Shown: one piece after another, positions 12,201 through 24,200 of the stretch
Layout: every line of letters starts with the position of its first letter
How positions within the stretch are numbered: position 1 is the stretch's first letter
Assembly (NCBI GenBank): GCA_902702965.1
Contig: CACRXP010000002.1
Coordinates: 4,323,589-4,387,588 of the forward strand
Source: Spirometra erinaceieuropaei
Taxonomy: Eukaryota > Platyhelminthes > Cestoda > Diphyllobothriidea > Diphyllobothriidae
Length of the DNA stretch: 64,000 bases
Direction: 5' to 3'
Position numbers and translations under genes: made by a program
The notes under the pieces: generated by a model
The model's database searches: none
What the model was told of the DNA's origin: nothing
What the model saw: the letters and a program-made list of their open reading frames with translations, nothing else

Positions 12201-15200
12201 CGTAATATGCGTATGTACGTCTAGGTATCCAATAAAATTTAACTGCAGGGCAGTATGCCAAACAGTGTAAAAATGTCATTTTATTACCTTCCGCCTTCTG
12301 AAAAGGCTCCAAGGTCTCCTGTGGCAGAGGCAGCGTTAGTATGAGAAGTTATGTGGAGCTTCAATCGCGTAATTATTTTCACTTCAGTCCTTTTTAATTT
12401 TCTGCTTCCGTTCTTATTTTTACACCGAAGACAGACAGGTGCAAAGCATTTTTTACTGCATTTCCTCCCCCAGATGTCTCTTAACCTTAACTAGCGGACC
12501 ATGCTATGCGAAGTTAGTTTTTTATTTTTAAACGTAGGGCGCTCTTATGATCTTCAAATGATGCCCATTTCAGTCATTACGTCATTAATAAGGAACGCCC
12601 ACCAACTGCATGTGGTAATAAATGGATAGGTCAATAAAAAAGTTCTATTTAGTGTCAGCGAAGAAAGGAATATTTGTAAATGCAAGCGTTAAATAAAGGT
12701 CATGTAGAGAACCCTAGAAGCACAAACCACCCATAGTGTTTAAAGCACATTCAGACATGTCATATAAGCATAACTTTTGCACGCTTCTCTTATAAATGCT
12801 AAGGAGCAAACAATATTCCTTTTGGGACTGATCATTATATATCTCTGAGGTCTGGAGTAGCATTTTTAATTTCTAGAGGGTGACTAAGTTTGGGGCTTTG
12901 CTCTACACCTCGGTAACCATCCTGCCAGTTAAAAAAACGGTGGAGCATAGCTGCATGTTGTTCTCATTTCACACTGTTCCCTGCGCTGCCTCAAAGGGCC
13001 AGAATTTTTGAGCGTCAGTTAGCTAAATTACGCCTAACAGTAATTTTTTACACAAATAGGTCCTCCTGATGTTTATAGTTGTATGGAATTCTAAATGCCG
13101 AAGGCACAGAAAACTTGGCTATGGAATTCAGACCATGCATCATAGGGCACTTCTGAATGTCTCGCAGAATCGTGCAAGTTATTTGCCCCCCTGTAGCCTT
13201 AACAGCTGTATCTGGGCATTTTTTAATGCGAAACTAGGCAGAGCTTTGAATTTAAGTTCAGTTCGGCAAATCTATGCTTGTTGCTTCTTAAATTCTTCAG
13301 AAATTGACTACGAACTTGAAGTAGATCAGTATATCCTAGGTCTCTAGGCTCAGACAGAGAATTTTATGTATGAATATTTGCGCCAAATTTCATCAGCCAC
13401 AGCGGAAAACCGCGTAATATTCATTGTCTGCCGACAGGCAGCTAGTTGTATACTTTAGGGTAAAGGGATACCATACTTTCAGCACAGGTACTTGCCAAAA
13501 GACCATACACGCGTGTTTCGCCGATGTTTTGCCGCTGCATGGCGCAGCTGCGAGGGGTTCGGCTCGTCAGTGGGTCCCCCAGCATTCCTCGTGTGTTTTC
13601 TGGTAGATACTCTAATTTAGAAATTGTCACTTTTAAATTTCCGGAGAAATTTTGTGCGAAGTAGGAGTAGATCAGTATATTCAAGGTCTATAGGCACAGA
13701 CCGAGAATTTTATACATGAATATTTGGGCCAAAGTCCATCAGCCACAGCGGGTAACCGCGTAATATTCATTAACTGCCTACAGGCAGCTAGTAGTATAAT
13801 CTAGGGTAAGGTGACACCATACTAACAGCACAGGTACTAGCCAAAAGCCCATACACGCGTGTTTCGCTGATATTCTGCCACCGCATGACACAACTGCAAG
13901 GGGTTCGACTCATCGATGGGTCCCCCAGCATTCCTCGTCTCTTTTCTGTTAGATACTCTACATTAAAAATCGCTACTTTTTAATTTCCTCCGGCTATCGA
14001 CGAAACAAATGTGTATGGGTTTTTGGATAGTACCTGTGCTGTTAGTATGGCATATCGTTACCATAAAGTATACTACTAACTACCTGTCGGCAGTTAATGG
14101 ACATTACGCGGTTACCCGCTCTGGCTGATGGACTTCGGTTCAAATATTCATATATATATGCTGGAAAACGGGCATCCCAAGAAATTTAATTGAAAATAAG
14201 TAAGATTCTTTGGGAAGGGAACAAACTTTAATGAGTAAATTTTCGAGTCTGGTTCCCCAGCTCGTCGTCAGACTTTTGGGCAATGTACAAAAACAGTTAA
14301 CTATTTAACCGTGTCAAACAAGTGATTCTATGGTTGGCCGAAGTCTGCGCCAATGCGCGTCAACGATTTCGTCATCCCATCGGCATTGGCTGCGCTCGCT
14401 TCCATTTGTCCTTGAGAAATTTGTATGTGGCATCTAAATCGATATGCCGATTGATGCATGCCTCATCTGAGTGCATTGTCGAAAGACAACTGAAAAAGCA
14501 TCAGATACACGTAGCACACCAACCTACAACCACCTTGCGTACACAGCTTGTACACCCTAAGGACAGGGTTGGCTATCTTGATAGGAAAGGTGTTGTCTAC
14601 AAGATACCATGTTCCAGTTGTGATGCCGTGTATTGTGGCCAAACTGGGAAATCCGCCTCTACCCGCTTACATGAGCATCAGTTAGCGGTGAGGAGACGAG
14701 ATCATTTATCCCAGGTGGCTATGCACACACTGGACACTGGACACAAATTTGCATGGGAGAACACCCGCATTGTTGGCGCCTGCCCAATAAGGAAAGGCCG
14801 CGAATTCCTGGAAGCAATGCACTCAGATGAGGCATGCATCAATCGGCATATCGATTTAGATGCCACATACAAATTTCTCAAGGACAAATGGAAGCGAGCG
14901 CAGCCAATGCCGAAGGGATGACGAAATCGTTGACGCGCATTGGCGCAGACTTCGGCCAACCATAGAATCACTTGTTTGACACGGTTAAATAGTTAACTGT
15001 TTTTGTACATTGCCCAAAAGTCTGACGACGAGCTGGGGAACCAGACTCGAAAATTTACTCATTAAAGTTTGTTCCCTTCCCAAAGAATCTTACTTATATA
15101 TATATATATAAATTTCGACCTAAGAGTATAGGCCTAGAATATACTGGTCTATTCAAAATTTGCAGTCAATTTCTGACGAAATCAAAAAGAATCAGTTTCT

Positions 15201-18200
15201 AAATTAGAGTATCTACCAGAAAACAGACAGGGAACACTGGGGGAACCACCGAAAAGTCGTCCATCTCGCTGCTGTGTCATGCGGCGACAGAATATCGGCA
15301 AAACAGGTGTGTATGGGTTTTTGGCTAGTACCTGTGTTGCTAGTATGGTATCCCCTACCCCTAAAATCTATGTTTGCTAGAAACTAATTATTCAGCCTGA
15401 GTATTTTGACTGATAGGGTCGCACTCATTAATCTGTAAAAAACCGTAGATGTCCTCATTTCGTCATTATCTTGAAAGTTTTGCCCTCATTCTCGCCTGTT
15501 TGGCAAACTTCGGGCTGTTAATGATTGCCCCACAAGAAACTTCCAGTTGTCTCGCACGATTGTGCACACCTCGTGTTCTCCCGGTCCTCGCGCTCATTTG
15601 AGCATTTTGTCGTGCAAAATAAGTCTGTCTTTATGAACTGCCTAGGTATGGCAGATATGTTTTCTCTAGAAAACAGGCTGTTTAATCTGTGTATTTTGAC
15701 TGGTAATTATTTGAAATTATCGCGACACTGTTTAGTGCGATCTATGAGTAATCGCGGAATCTCACGAGTGGGATGAAACATTCCTCCAATTTGCATAGTT
15801 ACGTCTTCCCCCTCCCCCCGCCTGCTCATCAAAACGTCAAAGTGTCAACACTGCTAATGCCTGATGTTTGCTTAATTTGGTTAAAAATGAAGCACATTTT
15901 CAAGAGAGTACACTAAAACTTTTGGTTGAAGTAACGACAATTTGAAAACATCATCCGCTTATCAGGAAACTGGTCAATGCAACGACTGCCGTGGACATAA
16001 TTCCGCGTTCTAATGAATTTTTTCTTGCTGAGGAACAGTCCGACGCAAACGTCTAGGAAGTTCAATAGTTGGCCAAATTAAGAGAATCATTCTGAGATCT
16101 ACCTATGGGCTTTTATGCTTCCAACGTCCAGTTGAACGTAGAGCAAATTTTCACATCCGTGTTTCCGCACTTCTTTATTGGTCTAATGGCAACCAAAAAA
16201 CAACACTGTTTTACCCAAAGCCAAGACAAGAGCATTTCTCCCTCTGAAAACCTTAAATGTTGAGGAATCTTCTGACTTAGGCTTATAGGAGATCCCAAAG
16301 TGGGCTTAAGTTGACGGTTTGTTTGGGGATTTGCTTACGATTACTACATTCCAGTTCTTTTGCTTTTAGCCGTTATCCTGCAAACCTATGGTGCTGGAAA
16401 CGTGCCCACCAATCGCCTGGACCTTCTAGAGATCTTCAAGAAGGCAAACGAGGAGCAGGGTATCATCATTGTAAATATAACTCAGTGCTGGAGCGGTTCT
16501 GTGCAAGCCCTCTACGCCACTGGGGCTGTTCTCGCTAAGTACGGAGTCATTTCCGGATATGTAAGTCCCTACTCACTAATGACATCATATGCGTCATTGT
16601 TGATGAGAAGTCTCTTTATTCTGCCCCGTTTTAGTCGTAAATTCCAGCACGGTGTGTTGCGTCGACGAAGAAAACGATGCTTGTACAACCTAAAAATTTG
16701 CATTCAAGCAACCAAAGATGAGCACTAAAACGCTTTTTTTGACAAAAACATTTGATCCTTAGATCGATGCAGTTATTTGCTTCGAAAATTTCCAGTTACA
16801 CATGTACTAGTAATTAATAAACTTGACCGATTCGTGAAAACTACGATGCCCTTGGAGGGATTCGAACTCATGAGAGCAAGGATAGGGCTTGAGCAAAGTC
16901 AACGATCCAACCCCTGCGTTATGAGGCCCTGACTGCGAGGCCGTGAGCTTGATCACATCTGGGGCATCTTCGCCACCCAGCCTACTGCAGCTTCTGGAAT
17001 CTACCAACTTTGACACAGTAAACTGACATTACAAGCCGAATTGTCTAAGTAATCAATTAGAAACCACCAAATTACCAGATTCTAAACGTTGCAGTAGGTT
17101 GAATGAGTAACTTCTCTTAACAGCGATTAACTTCACAGATCCCGATTAGAACCTCGCAGCTCAGCTGGTTAGAACGTTGATTGTATTTAGCCTTATCCTT
17201 GCTTTTGTGGGTTCGAATCTCACCAACACCGCCGAGTTTTTCACAAATTGCTTTATTAGATTATCGAATTATGCCCGGACTCCTAGTGATAATTAATTAT
17301 GAAATTTCAAAACGCTACTCAGGAGGTTTCACTGTGACTACCTCGAGGATATCCTAGCTGTCGTCCAGAGTTTGGTGAAAGGCCTCCTGCTTCAAGTGAA
17401 AAGGCACTGGAATCTGCGTGTTTTATGTGGACGCGCCTCTGGTACTCCTTGCCACCCCTTGGGTTCTCTAGGTAGAATGTGACTACATGCAGGCCAGGAT
17501 TTCGCAATCCCTGTCGAATGCATTCTTTCTTTCACCACTTTATGAAATCGCAAAAGTCTTTTAAAGTAACGATATGTTTGCTAGACAGAAACACACTTCC
17601 CAGACCCTAGTCTCATAAGAAGGTCCTCTTCTAACTGTCCTAACTTATGACTCTCGAGGATTTTGTATGCAAATCCAGAGCGCGTTGTTCACCTAGGGAC
17701 TTAGAACTGACATTATCTTTATGGAGACTTTATCAGAAAAAATAAACTCTCCTTTCAAGGACATGACGCCAGAGGCCGCACTGGCAAAAGTCTCCTACGT
17801 TCTTGGCAAGTGGTCGGACAACAAAACCCGCCGGTTGATGCTTTCTCGCAATCTTCGTGGCGAAATGACAATTCCAGTGGAGGCGCCGGTAAGCAAACCC
17901 CAGCAGGATGCTCTCTCCAGCCTCTCTACCGGTCAGGCCGGGCTGACGCAGCTGGTTGGCTATATGGGTACCTACCTGTCCGAGCCTGAAACGAACAAGA
18001 AGGCGGCCGTCTGGGCAAGCCACCTCTTTCCCCTCCTCTTCTGCTCCGCGGCAGCGGCCAATGAGGTGGATGAGTTGGATCAGCTGTTCAAGGTCACGGG
18101 TACCTTTGAGGTGAGACTTGACAATCTCATGTGTGATTTCAGTTCACCTGTCGACTTTTGAGGGATCATACGAGACGGCATGTGCCTGCTTTAAGTCCTC

Positions 18201-21200
18201 CGTCTTCATGTCCACTGGAATTTCCTCTTCGATGCTAAGGCTGAAGGCATACGCATGCTGGGAAGATGTTTTGCTGGGGCAGGGTTCAGTTCGTTGACGC
18301 TTAAATGCTAGATGTCCCATTGTGGTAGGATTATGGGGACATCGCTTGGGGGTGGCGTTCATCAACCAGACCTGACTCTCGATCCTTCTATCTTGAGGAC
18401 TCAGTCTAAAGCCTGGTGGTGGTCGCAAAACGATGTGCAATCGAAAACCGGGTGGCGTAGTTGGCAGTGCCAGTTTCAGGCTTGGTAGGTGCCGTCAATC
18501 AGCCACACCCCTAACGAACCAAGCGCTTTCATCTGAACGACATAGAGCGATTGGGTCCTGGATTGAAGCTTCAATCCACAGTCTTTGCAAGCGGTCGCAT
18601 TGGAACAATCGATACTTTCCTTGACTCACTAAATAAGACCGGAGAAGTTTAAATTACCGTTCTTGGCTTATATGCCACCATCAGCCAGTGATGTCACACT
18701 CTTAGGCTAAAGTAAACTGATAAAAGCCTAGGTTTATTCGGTAATTAACGTATCGTGATTATAGAGTGGGTTCCTTGTTCGACACGCATTAAGGAATTTT
18801 AACAAACGCTTTTGCAGATAGTTGACTCTATTGAAGGTTTACAATCGAGTAAATGAACTGAGCACATCCACGATCTATGCTGCATTCACGCACAGTAGTG
18901 ACCGCTTCATGTCAGCCCCTAGGGAAATTCGTTGCGTAAAAAAGTCCCTTGCTGCATAATTTGGCTTTTCGACTTGTGGTTTGTGTCTTGAGCTTAAATC
19001 TGAGCGCATGATCTACGAGCATATTCCGTAGGGCGTAAAATAATGGACTCTCACTTGAGCACGTACAAATATGAGTTTTAGCAGGGCAAGCTGATTTTTC
19101 GGAATCCTCCATCGTACCTTAGTTTATGGCTACATTGTTGTCCCGAATCAGCTGCTGTGCTCTCAGTGATCTCATCACATCTGTCTGCCTGCCTCAGTCA
19201 TCTTAGGATCGGTCTTCGTCGGTTAAAAGTTTTCACTGTTTCACGCCCGTTTTTCCCTGGCGTTGTTGATTTCTACCACGAAGACGAGATAGGCGACTGT
19301 TTTCATTGTATATGCGTCTGCAAAGTGAGGCCACACCCAATGACAGCGTTGTCATTTCCTCAAGAACATCAAATTTTAAATAGTACTGTGTACGAGTACG
19401 CCACGAGGGTTTGTTAGAGGCTGGTTACTGTCGGATAAAGTTAGGTGTCATTGTTGACCACTTGACTTTCTTCTCTGAGAGTTAAAATCCTGTCTATCCC
19501 AAAATTAAGCAGATCAAATCGCGAATTTGATGGGTTCTTGAGAGCCCATGTTGTCGATTTGTACGCGTCCGAACTGATCGGTTATCTGAAAGATTGTGAT
19601 TTCACCCTGAATTTTGTTGTTTTATGAAATCTTTATTTCGGAAACAAATGAACCAAAGACAGAGTTTTAAGTTTCCTCCGGAATTCCTATCTCTCACTCG
19701 CTAACATCGCGAATCTTTTTTTGCAAAGTCTTAGACGTTTACATCCGTTCGATATGCAGCATCAGCTCGAACTTTTCCAGGTTAAAAATTACTTACTCTA
19801 CCACTAGTTGCGCCAACATAATAAACGCTTGGGTCAAAAAATCATAGCCATGAAACATTATTATGTGTTCATATGCTCACTGGTGTTGGTCTCGGGAAGA
19901 TTTACCACAATTCCATGTAGGTCTAGGTAACTGCAGACATCACTGTGACGTCAAGTCGTTTTATACGTAAAACAAAGGCATCGCTGACGGGAAAGTCATC
20001 TGACTTGAAGAAACATTATTTCAAACCACGGACGCGTAAGAAATGTCGCTATCAGTTTTGGTCAAAAACGTACCTGGGAAAAACCCACCTAAAAGTGGAG
20101 GTGCCTTCGGCAAGGAAAGAACGTCTTAAAAGTACATTTTAAAAACATAGACCATATAATTGTTTACCATTAAAAATATATGAAAGTCAGATACGTGTGC
20201 AAGGCAGGTTACCCAATGGATCACTGTAGAAACCTGAAGAGTAGTTTAAGACAGCTGTACTTTTACTTAGTACTCACTCCAAGCTAGGCTGTTCTAATGA
20301 CCTAGAACAGCGCACGGGAATGTAAACGACAGTAGGAAATATTTCTGGAAAATCCTTTTACTGAAATTCATCTACTGTCATGTAGCTAATTAAAATGCCT
20401 ATTGGGTCGTTTAAGAACTAGCCTATTGCAGAGCATGAGTATATTCTGTGGAAGTCGACTTTAACCACTTTTGCTTAGATACTCAGCACTTTGCTAAGTT
20501 ACTGGCTGGACTGGTAAAGGAGAGTGTCGAATGGTCTCCGATTTTTTTGGCCTGGTATCTAGTACATGCCAGAGACTTTTGAGAGGCTTTAACTTATTTT
20601 TCTTCCTTTTCACAAAAAACATCTATTTATTTTTCCTAAACTGCCTTCTCTACAGATGTAAGCAAAAGACTCGGCAGAAAATGTGGCCAGTACTCATTTT
20701 TTTCTAGTCATAAGCATTTCATTCTGTGTCCAATAGTAAATGTAAGTTCTCAAAATGTCGCAAATATTACACGTTCGAGGATATACATAGTCTAAATCTG
20801 TCCCCACATATTCGTCTAACCACCGACATATGTCGATTGACCATAGACCATGCAGTTTTGCGGAAATTCTTAGTGGTCCACACAGGGGACCTCGATACGG
20901 CGAAATTAAGACAGAAAACTTCTCGTGCTCTGCGGGCGATGGAGCAGAAATCTAAAACAGACATTTTCTCTCATCCGTAGTTGTTCGGTATAATAACTGG
21001 AGGACTAAATTCATTTCGACAGCCATAAAATTCTGCTAGTTATTTCAGGGAACATTCGACTTTGATTGCTTCTGCTTTAAATAGATGGCGTTTAGAGAGG
21101 GTAGGATTAAACAAGGGCGAAAAACGTTCTGCTGATTTTGCCTCGAAAAGGTCGAGGGATCTAATATCGCCCATCAGCCGACGAGAAAAACGTCTCTACA

Positions 21201-24200
21201 CGAGCCCACTCATCCGTTACGTACTCAGCCATCCCGAATTTCTTGAGAAGAGCCCATGAACTTTTGACCTTCTCAGACTTTGCTTGCCAGGTCATCTGAA
21301 AGCGACGAAAGGACGAGGAGTCCAGACTTTGTCTAATTTTAACTCTGATTGTAATCATAGCTTTTTGTGTTCAATACCGAGAGGTCTTACGAGTTGCTGA
21401 GGTGCATGAAACGGTGTTAAAGAGACATATGCACGGGTTTTTCGTTTCCCGGCAACACTACCGACAGATAAGTGGAACAGGTCATCTTTCATCCGACCTT
21501 CCAAATCGCCCAGCCCTTAATATAATAACACTGTTATCATTCCTGTCTAAGTACGCATTAGGACACAGGCGATGAGTATCTAGTCAAGGGCATTTTCTAA
21601 TAAGACGTTTAAAAAATCTATTGAAAGCTATATTCGTCGATGAAACCTCACTGTGGAACGGACTGTAAGCAATTTCTTTTAGCTTTAGATCCCAGTCTGG
21701 AAGCCTGGCAGTGGTAGCAAAAGGGCGTGAAATCAATAACCGGGAGGGGCTATCGGCAAGGGCAGGCTACTACAACGTCAATTTCGGGTTCAGTAGCTGT
21801 CGTCAGCCAACCACACCCCCATACCCACGTAGGGTGGTCTGAGATTTTAGAGCTGTGAGAATGCAAGCTAATATCATACACCTGAGTCGCACAATCACAT
21901 ACTCGCGAGTGCGGTGGGGACAATCAGAGGGGCATTGCACTGGTACTTGTAAATATTTTCAGACAGCAAGACGGAAGGAGGTCGACTGAGCCCAGCATTG
22001 AAGTTCCGATCCACAGTTCTTGAAAGCAGTCGCATTGTATTAATCAATATTCGCCTAGTCTTACTGACTAAGACAAGAGAAGTTTAAATTGCCGTTGTCG
22101 GCTTATGTGCCGCCATCAGCCAGTGATGTCGCAACCTAAAGCTAAAGTAAAATGAAAAAAGCCTAGGTTTTTTCGGTAATTGACATGTCGGGATTATAGC
22201 GTGGGTTGCTTGTTTGACATGCGTTAAGAAATTTTAACAAACGCTTTTGCGGATAGTTGATTCTACTGAAGATTTACTGCCGGGTAAATGAACTAAGTAT
22301 ATCCGTGATCTATGCCGTATTCACGCACAGTAGTGACCACTTCGTGTTAGTCCCTAGGGAAATTTTGTTGGGCCAGAAGTCCCTTGTTGAATAATTTGGC
22401 CTTTCGGCTCAGGGGTTGTGTTTAGAGTCTTTATCAAATACTGGTTCCTCTAAGCGCATGATCTCCGAGTATATTCGTAGAGCATACGATGATGAACTCG
22501 CACGGGAATAGATCAACATGTGAGTCTGAAGAGGGCAAGTTATTTTTCTGGAATCGTGATTGTCGTGTAATTCTGAATCCGCCGCTCTCTATGTGCTCGA
22601 GAAAGAGAACCCTAAGGCACAACGGGAGGAGCCAGCTTCGTAAAACGACCGTTGAGCGCCCATCTACCATCACATCTGTCTGCCAACCTCTGTTATTTTT
22701 TGAGTGGCCCCATTGCAGCCTGAACGGTTGTCAACTCTTCTCAATCCCTTCTGCCAAGATCATAACTTTTTCACTGGAGAGTCCGAACATTTCAGTGGTC
22801 GCGTAATCTTATCTGCATGAATAAAAACCTACTCAAAGCCATTGGTACTGGCAAATGACAATGTCAGTCGGAGGAGCGTCCGTTAGCTGACGCCACTACA
22901 GACATGTCGTTTGGATTTTATCTGTTGATCAGCAGTGCCGTATATGCGCATGCTTCAGTTTTCAATCGCAGGCGTTGGTTGGCAGGATGGCTGATTGAAT
23001 GAGAACCTAACACATTTCGTGAAATGCTAACCAAAATCCCGAAATGTGTTTGCGACCCAAAAAGATTACTCATTTAAGGTTGTAGTATTAATTATCGTGC
23101 CTGGTTTTGAATGAACTTGTTTTCGGTGGCCTGAAGAAATGGCTCCTTAAAAATGTTTACTTAAGTAGTATGGCAATTTCTAATTGGTTTTGGACGCCCT
23201 TATAAATTCGATTATGTTCTATAGAAAACATGCGCCAGAACATTCTTTCTTGCACTCCTTCGGCAGGAAATTACGTATTTTTTAAAATTTGATACCAAAA
23301 ATAGTACCTTTCGCTTTTAAGCACTTTGTAATTATGAGATTTTTAAGAATCGTAAAATGTTCAGTCATGCAGCATCGCATCAGAACATTTACTAATACAA
23401 ATTACAAAGTGGTAGGGGGCGCTCACCGATAGTTCATACGGAACTCACTCGTTCCGTTGTGCCTTAAGGGCTCTCTCTCGAGCCCAACCAGCAGCCGCGC
23501 AGCGGCGCATGATATATAGGCAGAATGATATTACCGACAAAGACAAGGGGCTCGAGAGAGAGCCCTTAAGGCACAACGGAACGAGTGAGTTCCGTATGAA
23601 CGATCGGTGTGCGTCCCCTACCGTAGTATATTCCCGATCGAAAACCGACAGGGCAACGGGCTCGTGGTCCGGTGGGTAGAGGCGTGGACTTCTAAACCAA
23701 CAGGTCGCGAGTTCGAGGCTCGGGTGTTCCACACTTTGGGCTTCGGTATGGCTGGCTGACGACGGCTCATAAGCCAGAAATGGCCATTCCAGTCTCCCTG
23801 GTCTTTGTCGGTAATACCATTCTGCCAAAATTATAAAGTATGCAGTCTGATTCGCATCCATGGCACAAGTTTAAGGATGCTTTGCGGCATTTTCCTAGTA
23901 GCGCAGATATGTGATAGTCGTTAGACAAAATGTTTACAACACGTGGTTTGGGGATCCTGAATGCAGGTATGACAGCGGATAAAACAAAGATTAATTCGGG
24001 AATTAAAAAAAATTAAAAAACCCTCAGGATGCCAGAAAATGAGTGCAAGGAAAAATATTTCTGCGTTCGAAAATGTACTTGAACTTGGAAGAACGTCAAA
24101 AATTGACAAGCAGTACCAATACTACTTGAGTAATCATTTTTGCAAATTAAAGTGGATTTCAGACAACCGTCTGGGGAGTTTACTCGCCCAATCACCCATA

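Larger units (their letters stand above)
11562..16369. other. ASPG intron 4
   Basis: About 4.8 kb. From 11562 to 13300 I see no gene or clear repeat. From 13300 to 15376 it is a cluster of 346-bp repeats with a foldback Penelope-like element inside. From 15377 to 16369 nothing is recognised. Confidence 0.6.
16561..17759. other. ASPG intron 5
   Basis: About 1.2 kb. It carries two tRNA-like SINE segments in opposite orientation (16845-16995 and 17155-17255). The rest (17256-17759) shows nothing recognisable. Confidence 0.6.

Noticed and set aside
14322..14478. Start of the 199-codon frame as a real N-terminus
   Set aside because: These residues are antisense of the element's own 3' arm; the same peptide appears on the other strand.
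17155..17255. Functional tRNA gene
   Set aside because: Box A and B are good, but the middle does not form a normal anticodon arm and a sister copy lies nearby as a SINE.
23660..23735. Genuine tRNA-Arg gene
   Set aside because: It is fused to a body sequence that recurs at 40.2 kb without the head, so it is a tRNA-derived SINE.
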